NCBI RefSeq assembly: GCF_025464835.1
Contig: NZ_JAODMP010000052.1
Coordinates: forward strand, 1 to 46,412
Length of the DNA: 46,412 nt
Reading direction: 5' to 3'
Source of the DNA: Mycetocola sp.
GTDB lineage: Bacteria > Actinomycetota > Actinomycetes > Actinomycetales > Microbacteriaceae
Position 1 is the stretch's first letter. Every line of letters begins with the position of its first letter. The position numbers and the translations under genes were made by a program. This document shows positions 37,535 to 44,897 of the stretch, piece by piece. The notes under the pieces were generated by a model, which was not told the origin of the DNA, did no database searches, and saw only the letters and a list, made by a program, of their open reading frames with translations.

Positions 37535-37550
37535 TGCAGCAGCCCGCCCC

Positions 37551-37610
37551 CTCACCCGTTCTGCACGAAAACGCTCGGCGCACCGCGTGAAACGGACCGG
37601 AACGGATGAG
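37551..37610 (+). repeat. 60-bp intergenic palindromic repeat, copy 1
   Basis: Begins CTCACCCGTTCTG and ends CCGGAACGGATGAG, so the ends are imperfect inverted repeats. About 52 of 60 bases match copy 2 (37671). It starts 16 nt after the stop of the preceding gene. Confidence 0.75.
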
Positions 37611-37670
37611 GAAATGCGTGGGGGAGTCGGCGCCCGAGTGGCACGGCATCCCGCGACTGTCGCCCGTCAC

Positions 37671-37730
37671 TTCACCCGTTCTGGACGAAAACGCCTGGCG
37701 CACCGCGTGAAACCGGCCGGAACGTGTGAG
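37671..37730 (+). repeat. 60-bp intergenic palindromic repeat, copy 2
   Basis: Begins TTCACCCGTTCTG and ends CCGGAACGTGTGAG; ends are imperfect inverted repeats around a GGCGCACC core. It lies exactly 120 nt after copy 1 and upstream of the decayed gene. Confidence 0.75.
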
Positions 37731-37775
37731 GAGACGAGCGGACGGGTGCCCTCCATCCGGGTACCCCTTTCCGTC

Positions 37776-37781
37776 TAAGCT
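37776..37781 (+). promoter_or_regulatory. -10 box still present before the decayed gene
   Basis: TAAGCT is followed by 6 nt and ATG 37788, the same spacing as at the leaderless genes in this window. Confidence 0.4.
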
Positions 37782-37787
37782 GCGCGT

Positions 37788-38006
37788 ATGACTGATCGCG
37801 CGGCATCCGGACGGCCGACACAGCTGGTGTCGGTGGTCGGAGCGGGCTAATCGGCTCTCGTGCTCGGCGCCGGCCTGTAGGTCAGCCTCGCCACGGGCAA
37901 CTGGTTCGCCGTTCTTCGCGCCATCGGGCTCACCGCTCCTGTGGAAGTGCTGCTACTGAGCCGGTACCGGCGTGGCAAGGCAGCAGCTGCAGTCGACTCG
38001 GAGTGA
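37788..38006 (+). pseudogene. Decayed small membrane protein gene with two in-frame stops
   Basis: From ATG 37788 a 73-codon frame runs to TGA 38004-38006, interrupted by TAA at 37848-37850 (codon 21) and TAG at 37878-37880 (codon 31). No frameshift is needed. The translation looks like one small protein: MTDRAASGRPTQLVSVVGAG, then SALVLGAGL, then VSLATGNWFAVLRAIGL followed by a basic tail (LSRYRRGK). The hydrophobic parts suggest one or two membrane segments. Each stop is a single substitution from a sense codon (TAG could come from CAG or TGG). A -10 box at the usual spacing survives. It is flanked by copies 2 and 3 of the 60-bp repeat. The original function is unknown. Confidence 0.65.
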
Positions 38007-38035
38007 GCGACAGCGACAGACGCCGCCGCCTTCCC

Positions 38036-38095
38036 TTCACTCGTTCTGGACCGAAACACCCGGCGCGCCGTGTGAAAGCGTGCGGAACGTGTGAA
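38036..38095 (+). repeat. 60-bp intergenic palindromic repeat, copy 3
   Basis: Begins TTCACTCGTTCTG and ends GCGGAACGTGTGAA, with a central CGGCGCGCCG palindrome. It is more diverged than copies 1 and 2 but has the same length and orientation. It lies 29 nt after the decayed gene. Confidence 0.72.
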
Positions 38096-38213
38096 GAGGC
38101 CGGGCCCCACGCGCCGGAACCGGTGCCGGAGTGCCGTCCCGGCAGGGCATGATCGGTGTGGCCAGGGGGCGTGCCTCGAGCGTCGACTCGCGCTCGAGTG
38201 CAACCGCGTGTGT

Positions 38214-38227
38214 CGAACGTATGTTCG
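38214..38227 (+). promoter_or_regulatory. LexA (SOS) box upstream of dinB
   Basis: CGAACGTATGTTCG is a perfect match to the CGAAC-N4-GTTCG core of Gram-positive/actinobacterial LexA sites. It lies 31 nt before the dinB ATG, so dinB is very likely repressed by LexA and induced by DNA damage. Confidence 0.85.
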
Positions 38228-38258
38228 CATACCAGCGGCACTGTGGGAGAATTGATGT

Positions 38259-39506
38259 ATGAGCAAGCAGGACGGCAGCGCGAGGCAGGTCTCCGCCGTG
38301 AACGACGATGGCGCTCACATCCTGCACATCGACATGGACGCCTTTTTCGCGTCGGTCGAGCTGCTCGACTATCCCGAACTCCGTGGCAAACCAGTGATCA
38401 TCGGGCATGCCGAGGGGCGCTCCGTCGTGACGAGCGCGACCTACGAGGCTCGCCGCTACGGGGTGACGGCAGCGATGCCGGTCTCGAAGGCGATGCGGCT
38501 GTGCCCACAGGCCGTCGTTCTGCCTCCGCATCACGAGCGGTACTCGCACTACTCCCGCCAGGTGATCGGCATCTTCCGCGATGCAACGCCGCTCGTTGAG
38601 GCGCTGAGCATCGATGAGGCGTTCCTCGATGTGTCAGGCGCCCGCCGGCTGCTTGGGTCGCCCGCACAGGTGGGGCAGCTGATCCGCGAGCGGGTGCACC
38701 GCGAAACCGGTCTCACCTGTTCTGTCGGCGCAGCGGCGACGAAATTCGTCGCGAAGGTGGCATCCGGTCGCGCGAAACCGGATGGGTTGCTCGTCATCCC
38801 TCCCGCTGAGACCCTCGCGTTCCTGCATCCGCTCCCGATCCGAGCGCTCTGGGGAGTCGGAGCGAAGACCGAGGAATCGCTGCTGCGCATCGGGCTGCAC
38901 ACCGTCGGCGACGTCGCAGACACCCCGCTCGCCACTCTGCGGAAAGCCGTCGGAGACACGACGGGCATCAAACTGCATGATCTCGCACACGGGCGCGACC
39001 CGCGGTCGGTCGTCACCGCGACCACGGAGAAGAGCATCGGTCACGAGGTGACCTTCCACGAGGATGTCACCGACGAGGCCCGGCTGCGCCTTGAACTGCT
39101 GCGGCTGGCCGACCAGGTCGCAGTCCGTCTCCGCAAAGCCGGTTTTCTGGCTCGGACCGTTGCCATCAAGATCCGGTTCGACGACTTCACCACCCTCACC
39201 CGATCGCACACGCTCACCGAACCGTCCAACGTCGGCCGCAGGCTGTATGAGGAAGCGAACGATCTGTTCACCGCCCTCGGCGTGGACGGCCGTCCGGTGC
39301 GGCTGGTCGGGGTGCGCGCTGAACAGCTCGTCGACGGTGAAGGCCAAATGGCGGCACTGTGGGACCCGGATGAGGAGTGGCGGGAGGCCGAGACGACAAT
39401 CGACTCCCTGCGGGCTCGATTCGGCGGAGCAGCGGTGCGCCGTGCATCCATGCTGACCCGACCGAGCGGAGAGACGGCAGGCGGGACCCGCGCACCGCGC
39501 GACTGA
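38259..39506 (+). CDS. dinB: DNA polymerase IV (Y-family)
   Basis: This 415-residue error-prone polymerase bypasses lesions. Catalytic motifs are complete: ILHIDMDAFFASVEL (first Asp about 25), RSVVTSATYEARRYGV, and SIDEAFLDVSG with the Asp-Glu pair (about 118). The thumb (ALWGVGAKTEESLLRIG) and little-finger domains follow. Near the end, GQMAALWDP could be a sliding-clamp motif, but this is uncertain. ATG 38259 has GGGAGA upstream. A LexA box lies in the promoter. It is not beside imuA' or imuB, so it is a stand-alone SOS gene. Confidence 0.95.
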   Translation: MSKQDGSARQVSAVNDDGAHILHIDMDAFFASVELLDYPELRGKPVIIGHAEGRSVVTSATYEARRYGVTAAMPVSKAMRLCPQAVVLPPHHERYSHYSRQVIGIFRDATPLVEALSIDEAFLDVSGARRLLGSPAQVGQLIRERVHRETGLTCSVGAAATKFVAKVASGRAKPDGLLVIPPAETLAFLHPLPIRALWGVGAKTEESLLRIGLHTVGDVADTPLATLRKAVGDTTGIKLHDLAHGRDPRSVVTATTEKSIGHEVTFHEDVTDEARLRLELLRLADQVAVRLRKAGFLARTVAIKIRFDDFTTLTRSHTLTEPSNVGRRLYEEANDLFTALGVDGRPVRLVGVRAEQLVDGEGQMAALWDPDEEWREAETTIDSLRARFGGAAVRRASMLTRPSGETAGGTRAPRD

Positions 39507-39545
39507 GATCCGATGCAACCCCTTGGCCGCTCCGGCGCAGCCCGA

Positions 39546-39551
39546 TAGCGT
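39546..39551 (+). promoter_or_regulatory. -10 box, probable leaderless start
   Basis: TAGCGT is followed by 6 nt and ATG 39558 without a Shine-Dalgarno sequence. Confidence 0.45.
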
Positions 39552-39557
39552 GACGAT

Positions 39558-39917
39558 ATGACAAAACTTGCGCTCGAACTGGCCGACTCTTTCAAAGCAG
39601 TCGGAGTGACCACCGTGTACGGCAACCCCATTGATGTCGACGGCGAGAAGCTGGTGCCCGTCGCCCTGGCCTGGTACGGCTTCGGCGCCGGTGAGGCGGA
39701 AGGCGAAGGCGACGCCTCGTCAGCGACCATGCACGGGAACGGTGCCGGCTCCGGCGCAGGGGGCGGCGGATTCGCCATGCCGATCGGCGCGTACATCAAG
39801 ACCCGCGAAGGCCTGCGATTCGAACCGAATATCGTCTCTCTCGTCGCCATCGGCATCCCATTCGTGTGGGTCGTCGGCAAGGCTCTGTCGCTCATCATCC
39901 GCGCGCTGAAGAAGTGA
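39558..39917 (+). CDS. GerW/YtfJ-like protein with C-terminal membrane segment
   Basis: This 119-residue protein matches the GerW (YtfJ) family in its core: VYGNPIDVDGEKLVPVALAW, a Gly-rich stretch with GAGSGAGGGGFAMPIGAYI, and a C-terminal part that here includes one membrane segment (about 92-113) and a basic end. In Bacillus the family is linked to spore germination, but related genes occur in many non-spore-forming actinobacteria, where the role is unknown. The TPP riboswitch promoter begins 26 nt after the stop. The ATG has a TAGCGT box 6 nt upstream, suggesting a leaderless mRNA. Confidence 0.78.
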   Translation: MTKLALELADSFKAVGVTTVYGNPIDVDGEKLVPVALAWYGFGAGEAEGEGDASSATMHGNGAGSGAGGGGFAMPIGAYIKTREGLRFEPNIVSLVAIGIPFVWVVGKALSLIIRALKK

Positions 39918-39943
39918 GGATCGCGCGATCTGGCGCCAGTAAC

Positions 39944-39949
39944 TAGACT
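39944..39949 (+). promoter_or_regulatory. -10 box of the thiamine transporter operon
   Basis: TAGACT lies about 10 nt before the start of the riboswitch, where a transcription start near 39956 would be expected. Confidence 0.5.
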
Positions 39950-39958
39950 GGCGGTAGT

Positions 39959-40053
39959 AGCACGGGAGTCCGGTGAACCGGGCTGAGAGGAAGATTCCGT
40001 AATCTTCGACCGTCGAACCTGATCTGGGTCATGCCAGCGCAGGGAGGCAGACT
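39959..40053 (+). ncRNA. TPP riboswitch (THI element)
   Basis: The conserved parts of the thiamine pyrophosphate aptamer are in order: CGGGAGTCC, GGGCTGAGAGG, a P3 extension GAAGATT/AATCTTC, GAACCTGATCTGGGTCATGC, and GCGCAGGGAGGC. It lies directly upstream of ykoE. No terminator hairpin with a U-tract was seen between it and the GTG at 40089, so control is probably by blocking translation initiation when TPP is bound. Confidence 0.95.
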
Positions 40054-40088
40054 ATCTCGTCACCCGTGCCCACAGAAGGGCGCGTTTC

Positions 40089-40742
40089 GTGCATTCAACT
40101 ATCGGTACCTCTCCACCACTTCCCCAGTCGCTTCGCCCGAAGCGGCGAAACCTTCGCTGGCGCGTCGTCGACATCGTCGTCGCCAGCGTCCTCGGCGTCG
40201 CCGCCGGCGTGATCTTCTGGGCATGGGGCCTCGCCTGGGGGCCGCTCAGTGCGGCGCTCGCGTTCACCCCCGGGCTCGGCGGCCTGCTCGCCGGTGGTTG
40301 GCTCTTCGCCGGCGTCCTGGGCGGTCTGGTCATTCGCAAGCCCGGCGCTGCGCTCTACACCGAGCTCGTGGCCGCTGCGGTCTCTGCGCTGATCGGAACC
40401 GTCTGGGGCTTCGAAACCCTGATCTGGGGTCTCGTGCAGGGTATCGGTGCGGAAATCGTCTTCGCGCTGTTCTTCTACGCGAACTGGCGGATCGGCGTGG
40501 CTCTCCTCGCCGGCGCGACTACCGGCCTCGCCGTCGGCCTGCTCGACACGACATTCTCGAGCTACGCAGCGCTCGACGTCGCGGCGAAAACCACCTACGT
40601 CGTCAGCGCCATCGTGTCAGGCGTGTTCCTGGCCGGGCTTCTTTCCTGGCTCGCTGTTCGGGGACTCGCTGCGACCGGGGCCCTGAGCCGCTTCGCCTCC
40701 GGCAGGCAGGCCCGAACAATCACGGACACCGGCGGTCAATGA
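40089..40742 (+). CDS. ykoE: Thiamine ECF transporter substrate-binding subunit (YkoE-like)
   Basis: This 217-residue membrane protein matches YkoE, the S-component of a thiamine-precursor ECF transporter. It has about five to six hydrophobic segments and the family features WAWGLAWGPLSAAL near residue 45 and GIGAEIVFALFFYANWR. The GTG start has AGAAGGG upstream. The TPP riboswitch in front shows that it is regulated by thiamine status. Its stop overlaps the ykoD ATG (ATGA). B. subtilis ykoEDC imports hydroxymethylpyrimidine, so the actual substrate may be a thiamine precursor rather than thiamine. Confidence 0.92.
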   Translation: MHSTIGTSPPLPQSLRPKRRNLRWRVVDIVVASVLGVAAGVIFWAWGLAWGPLSAALAFTPGLGGLLAGGWLFAGVLGGLVIRKPGAALYTELVAAAVSALIGTVWGFETLIWGLVQGIGAEIVFALFFYANWRIGVALLAGATTGLAVGLLDTTFSSYAALDVAAKTTYVVSAIVSGVFLAGLLSWLAVRGLAATGALSRFASGRQARTITDTGGQ

Positions 40743-42241
40743 CCGCCCTCTTTCCCGTTCATTCCGTCCCTGGCGCGCACGTGCGCGCCAGGGACTGGGG
40801 ATGGCGGCACGCAGGCCGTGGCGCTCCGGCTGTTTCCGGTCTTGACCTCGACATCGAGCCGGGGGAGCGGGTGCTGCTCCTCGGGGCATCTGGTGCGGGC
40901 AAATCGACCCTGCTTCAGGCGATGGCCGGGGTGCTCGGCGGCGAAGAGGAAGGCGACGAGTTCGGCTCCATCCAGCTCGACGGACGACGGCCGGCCGATG
41001 CGCGCGGCCGGGCGGGCCTGGTCCTTCAGGATCCTGATTCGCAGATCGTCCTCGCGCGGATCGGTGATGACGTCGCGTTCTCGGCAGAGAACCTCGGAAT
41101 CGGGCGGGATGAGATCTGGCGGCGGGTGCGGTGGGCACTGGATGCTGTCGGCCTCGACCTGCCGCTGAACCACTCATCGTCGAACCTCTCAGGCGGTCAG
41201 AAGCAACGGCTGGCATTGGCGGGCGTCCTGGCCATGCAGCCGGGGCTTCTGCTCCTCGACGAACCGACAGCGAATCTCGACCCTGGTGGTGTGCGGGAGA
41301 TCCGTGACGTCGTCGACCGGGTGATCACCGATACCGGGGCGACGCTGGTCGTCGTCGAACACCGCGTAGCGGTCTGGCGGGATGTGGTGGACCGGGTCAT
41401 CGTCCTGAATCCCGCCGGCGGCGTGCTCGCCGACGGGCATCCCGATAGCGTGCTCGAGCGGGAAGGAGCACGCCTCGCCGCCGCCGGCGTCTGGGTGCCT
41501 GGGATTCCTCCGCAAGTGGCGGCACGTCCGGATCGGGCGTCGCCGGGGCTCGACCTGCTGCAGGCTGCCGGGCTCTCGGTCGGCCGGACGCCGTTCGCCT
41601 CCAAGATTCCGGCGGTTGCGGCATCCGATCTCGACCTGACGCTGACTGAGGGCACGGGAACCGCCGTGACCGGCGCGAACGGGACGGGCAAGTCGACGCT
41701 GGCCCTGACCCTCGCCGGGCTGCTGGCACCGGTCAGCGGAGCCCTGAATGCAACCGACGCCTTGGCCAGGGGGCTGCCTCCCTCACCGATCCGCTGGAGG
41801 TCTCGCGCCCTGCTGACCCGGCTCGGCACGGTCTTCCAGGAACCAGAGCACCAGTTCCTCGCCCCGACGGTGCGCCGAGAACTCGCCATCGGGCCGACCG
41901 CTCTGAAATTGGCGAAGAGCGAGACCTCCTCCCTTGTCGACGATCTGCTCGAGCGGCTGCGCCTGGCCCACCTCGCCGACGCGAACCCGTTCACACTGTC
42001 CGGAGGCGAAAAACGCCGGCTGTCGGTTGCGACCGTGCTGGCGACGCGACCGCAGGTGCTGCTTCTCGATGAGCCGACATTCGGTCAGGATGCCGTCACC
42101 TGGGGCGAGCTCGTCTCGCTGCTCGGCGAGCTGGTCGACGGCGGCAGCTCAGTCGTCACGGTCACCCACGATCTCTCACTCGTCGAGGCGTTCGCAGACC
42201 GCGAGCTCGTTCTTGGGGCGACGACCGGGGTGAGGGCATGA
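40739..42241 (+). CDS. ykoD: ECF transporter ATPase with two ABC domains (YkoD-like)
   Basis: This 500-residue protein has two fused ATPase modules that power the transporter. Module 1 has Walker A GASGAGKST (about residue 50), Q-loop VLQDPDSQIV, signature NLSGGQKQRLAL and Walker B LLLLDEP. Module 2 has Walker A GANGTGKST (about 315), Q-loop VFQEPEHQFL, signature TLSGGEKRRLSV and Walker B LLLDEPTFGQD. The start overlaps ykoE by 4 nt (ATGA) and the end overlaps ykoC likewise. A 30-bp perfect palindrome lies in codons 10-19. The frame is open upstream to 40031 but only through the riboswitch and ykoE. Confidence 0.94.
   Translation: MTALFPVHSVPGAHVRARDWGWRHAGRGAPAVSGLDLDIEPGERVLLLGASGAGKSTLLQAMAGVLGGEEEGDEFGSIQLDGRRPADARGRAGLVLQDPDSQIVLARIGDDVAFSAENLGIGRDEIWRRVRWALDAVGLDLPLNHSSSNLSGGQKQRLALAGVLAMQPGLLLLDEPTANLDPGGVREIRDVVDRVITDTGATLVVVEHRVAVWRDVVDRVIVLNPAGGVLADGHPDSVLEREGARLAAAGVWVPGIPPQVAARPDRASPGLDLLQAAGLSVGRTPFASKIPAVAASDLDLTLTEGTGTAVTGANGTGKSTLALTLAGLLAPVSGALNATDALARGLPPSPIRWRSRALLTRLGTVFQEPEHQFLAPTVRRELAIGPTALKLAKSETSSLVDDLLERLRLAHLADANPFTLSGGEKRRLSVATVLATRPQVLLLDEPTFGQDAVTWGELVSLLGELVDGGSSVVTVTHDLSLVEAFADRELVLGATTGVRA
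40766..40795. repeat. 30-bp perfect palindrome inside ykoD
   Basis: GTCCCTGGCGCGCAC is followed immediately by its exact reverse complement, with no spacer. It starts 27 nt after the ykoD start codon, in the ykoE-ykoD junction. As RNA it would form a hairpin of about 13 bp with a 4-nt loop. It encodes part of the variable N-terminus, before the first ATPase domain. Confidence 0.9.
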
Positions 42242-43026
42242 GTGCACTCCTTCCCGAGATCCGCGACTCCGCGATCGCACGGGTGAACCCGGTCGCGAAG
42301 CTCGCTGTTGCTGTGTTCCTCAGCGTCAGTCTCCTGCTGTCCATCGACGTCGTGTCGGCGTCCGTCGCCCTGGTGCTCGTCAGCATCCTGCTGTTCTGGT
42401 CAGGGCTTGGAGCTCGCCAGTTCTGGATGCGGACCGCACCGCTGTGGCTCGCGGCCCCTTTCGCCGGGCTGACGACCGTGCTCTACGGGGAGGACAGCGG
42501 CGCGCTGTTGCTCGCGTGGGGACTGATCTCGGTCACAGAAGGCTCGCTCAGCCTCGGCCTTGCCATCACGCTCAGGGTCCTGGCAATCGGGCTGCCGAGC
42601 ATCGTCCTGTTCGCCACCACCGATCCCACCGACCTCGCCGACGGTCTCGCGCAGGTGTTGCGGTTGCCAGCTCGGTTCGTGCTCGGCGGTCTCGCGGGGA
42701 TGCGGATGATCGGACTGTTTCTGGACGATTGGCGTGCGCTCGGCCAGGCGCGGCGTGCGCGTGGTGTCGGCGACGCCCATGTGCTCGTGCGCCTCGGAAC
42801 CCAGGCCTTCGCCCTTCTTGTTCTGGCGATCCGCCGAGGCAGCAAACTGGCGACCGCGATGGAAGCGAAGGGGTTCGGATCCGACACCCCGAGGACCTGG
42901 GCGCGGCCCTCGCGGTTCGGTTTCGCCGAAGCCGTTCTTCTCGCCATCGGGGTCGTCATCGCCGGATCCTCCGTCGCCGCGGCGGTTTTCGCCGGAACCT
43001 GGAGCTTCATCCTTGACCAGTCATGA
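42238..43026 (+). CDS. ykoC: ECF transporter membrane coupling subunit (YkoC-like, EcfT)
   Basis: This 262-residue membrane protein is the T-component that links the ATPase to the S-component. About five to six hydrophobic segments are seen, and the coupling motif with Ala-Arg-Gly is present as AQARRARGVG (about residue 175), with a second GSKLATAMEAKGFG motif (about 205), as in EcfT/CbiQ proteins. The ATG overlaps the ykoD stop by 4 nt. The start of the following kinase gene lies within or just after its end. Confidence 0.93.
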   Translation: MSALLPEIRDSAIARVNPVAKLAVAVFLSVSLLLSIDVVSASVALVLVSILLFWSGLGARQFWMRTAPLWLAAPFAGLTTVLYGEDSGALLLAWGLISVTEGSLSLGLAITLRVLAIGLPSIVLFATTDPTDLADGLAQVLRLPARFVLGGLAGMRMIGLFLDDWRALGQARRARGVGDAHVLVRLGTQAFALLVLAIRRGSKLATAMEAKGFGSDTPRTWARPSRFGFAEAVLLAIGVVIAGSSVAAAVFAGTWSFILDQS

Positions 43027-43030
43027 CCCG

Positions 43031-43591
43031 GTGAGCACAGGGCATCCCGTGCTACTCAGCATCGGCGACGCCGTAACCCTCATCCTTGCCCGCCGCTCCT
43101 CGCCCGTTGAGACCGTCCTTCTCGACGGTCCGAGCGGAGCCGGCAAGTCGACTCTCGCAGACGCGCTCGTCGCCGCATGGGCGGGCGCGGTGAGTATCGT
43201 GCGGATGGACGCCATCTACCCGGGCTGGGACGGGCTCGCCGCGGCAAGCCGCCATGTGCACGACTTCCTGCTCGAGCCCCGGCGGCGCGGGGTGCAGTCC
43301 CGCTGGCAACGGTACGACTGGGTGGCCGGCAGGCCCGCCGAATGGCAAACCGTACCTGGCAATCGCTCGCTCGTTCTCGAAGGCTGCGGCGCGCTCTCCC
43401 GCCTCAACGCACCTCTCGCGACGATGCGGATCTGGCTGGACGCTGATGACGATGTTCGCAAGCAACGGGCGCTGGCCAGGGACAACGGCGGCTTCGACGC
43501 CCACTGGGACGGCTGGCAACGACAATTCTCCGAGTTTCTAGCCGACGAGTCGCCGAGAGAAGCCGCGGACATCCGCCTCCGCCTACCCTGA
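43031..43591 (+). CDS. P-loop small-molecule kinase, end of the thiamine operon
   Basis: This ~186-residue protein is a P-loop kinase of the uridine kinase/AAA_18-like type. It has Walker A LLDGPSGAGKSTLA near residue 35, a RMDAIYPGWDGL block resembling the acceptor Asp region, the LVLEGCGALS strand, and the RKQRALARDN lid region with arginines. The substrate is unknown. It sits 4 nt after ykoC, so it is probably under the same TPP riboswitch, which makes a role in thiamine or pyrimidine salvage possible (inference). An alternative start is TTG 43013, which has GGAG 8 nt upstream and would overlap ykoC; GTG 43031 has no clear ribosome binding site. Confidence 0.78.
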   Translation: MSTGHPVLLSIGDAVTLILARRSSPVETVLLDGPSGAGKSTLADALVAAWAGAVSIVRMDAIYPGWDGLAAASRHVHDFLLEPRRRGVQSRWQRYDWVAGRPAEWQTVPGNRSLVLEGCGALSRLNAPLATMRIWLDADDDVRKQRALARDNGGFDAHWDGWQRQFSEFLADESPREAADIRLRLP

Positions 43592-43606
43592 CCGCCAGAC
43601 GTCGGC

Positions 43607-44848
43607 TCAGAACGAGTCGATCAAGGTGGGGATGAGAATACCCGGATGTGCCAGCCGCCAGAGGAAGTCAGGGTCGTAAAGCGAGGAATCCAGCTTCAAC
43701 GACACGGACTGCTCAGTTCCTGAGCCGTCCGCCACGAGGATGCTCCCGATTGTGGCGCCGGCACCGCCGGTCGTCACCGGGTCGGTGTCGACCGTGATCG
43801 TCGGCGCGGTCTGCCCCCAGCGCAACGACTCCGGGGAGAGCCCGGCGACTCCCTTCGCCGTGTCGCCCCATGCCGTGGTCAGGGTCACGACGGGAGTGCC
43901 CTCGGCAAGGACGGGCTGAGCCGACACCCCGGCTTTGGCGCTCTCCACCAGCGCCAGCATCCCGGCATCGAGGGTGTCCCAGTCGGGTTGGCCGAGGAAC
44001 GCGCCGTAAACCCTGAGAGGTTTCTCGGCACCCTCAACGTGCACATCGAGACCGAACTGGAGGCAGATGCCGGCGGCATCCGTGTAGCTGCGCGAGATTC
44101 CGAGTACCCCGTTCTCGGGCATGTACGTCGTGGTGTTGATGACGCCACGGCTGCTGGGTAAGCCAGTCACGGGTTCGGACAGCACCGAAGCGATCGCCGG
44201 TGTCTCCAGCGCGATCGCAGACAGGCGGGCCAGGTCCGCGGCCGTGCCGACGCTCCGGTCGCTGAGCCCCGTGGCGTCGGCCACGACGGTGTCGGCGAGA
44301 CCGTTTTCCGCGAGCCAGGCATTCGCGGCGACGACGTAGGCGTCGACGGATCCGAACGCCCACCGCGCAAGGGTGTCGGCGTGGTTGTTGCTCGACCCGA
44401 GCAACATCGCTTGCAGCATCTGCCGCTCGGTCCACGCATCCGCAGTGTAAACGGTCACGGTGCGGGTTCCGGCATCCCGGTAGTCGATGTACGACAGGTA
44501 GTCGTCGCTCGTGATGGGAACCATCTGCCCTTGCGCGGCCTCCCCGAGCGGGTGCTGGTCGAGGACCACGAGCGCTGTGATTGTCTTGGTGATGCTGGCC
44601 ATCGGCATAGCCTCGGCGCCTCCGGCCGAGGCGAACGGGGCTTCGGATGCAGAGCGGGTGATGGCGCTGGCGCCCACCGTCGGGAGTGCGGGCGGCGTGG
44701 CGGGTTCCGGTTCGTCGAGTGTGATCCGCGAGACGGACGCCGCCGGCAGCGGGCCCAGAAGCGTCGCCGGTCCGTAGACCCCGATTCCGAGGATCACCAC
44801 GGTGCCCGCGAAGATGCCGATCACGCGCGCTACGCCCACTGGGTACAC
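43607..44848 (-). CDS. D-alanyl-D-alanine carboxypeptidase-like (PBP5 family) protein with altered KTG motif
   Basis: This 413-residue protein has one N-terminal membrane segment, a Pro/Ala linker, and a penicillin-binding domain of the low-molecular-mass DD-carboxypeptidase type. The SxxK motif is MASITK (Ser about 85), and SxN is LLGSSNNHAD (about 152). The third motif, normally KTG before Tyr-Thr, reads GISRSYTDAAG: SRS in place of KTG. The surrounding sequence aligns well with the family, so this is a replacement rather than a loss of the segment. The Lys of KTG normally helps bind the substrate carboxylate, so activity may be lost or changed. It converges on the thiamine operon with only 15 nt between stops. 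Confidence 0.85.
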   Translation of the reverse strand: MYPVGVARVIGIFAGTVVILGIGVYGPATLLGPLPAASVSRITLDEPEPATPPALPTVGASAITRSASEAPFASAGGAEAMPMASITKTITALVVLDQHPLGEAAQGQMVPITSDDYLSYIDYRDAGTRTVTVYTADAWTERQMLQAMLLGSSNNHADTLARWAFGSVDAYVVAANAWLAENGLADTVVADATGLSDRSVGTAADLARLSAIALETPAIASVLSEPVTGLPSSRGVINTTTYMPENGVLGISRSYTDAAGICLQFGLDVHVEGAEKPLRVYGAFLGQPDWDTLDAGMLALVESAKAGVSAQPVLAEGTPVVTLTTAWGDTAKGVAGLSPESLRWGQTAPTITVDTDPVTTGGAGATIGSILVADGSGTEQSVSLKLDSSLYDPDFLWRLAHPGILIPTLIDSF

Positions 44849-44897
44849 CCTGAAACTGTCACGGCCTCAGGCTAACCCCGCAACGACAGTTCGGTCG

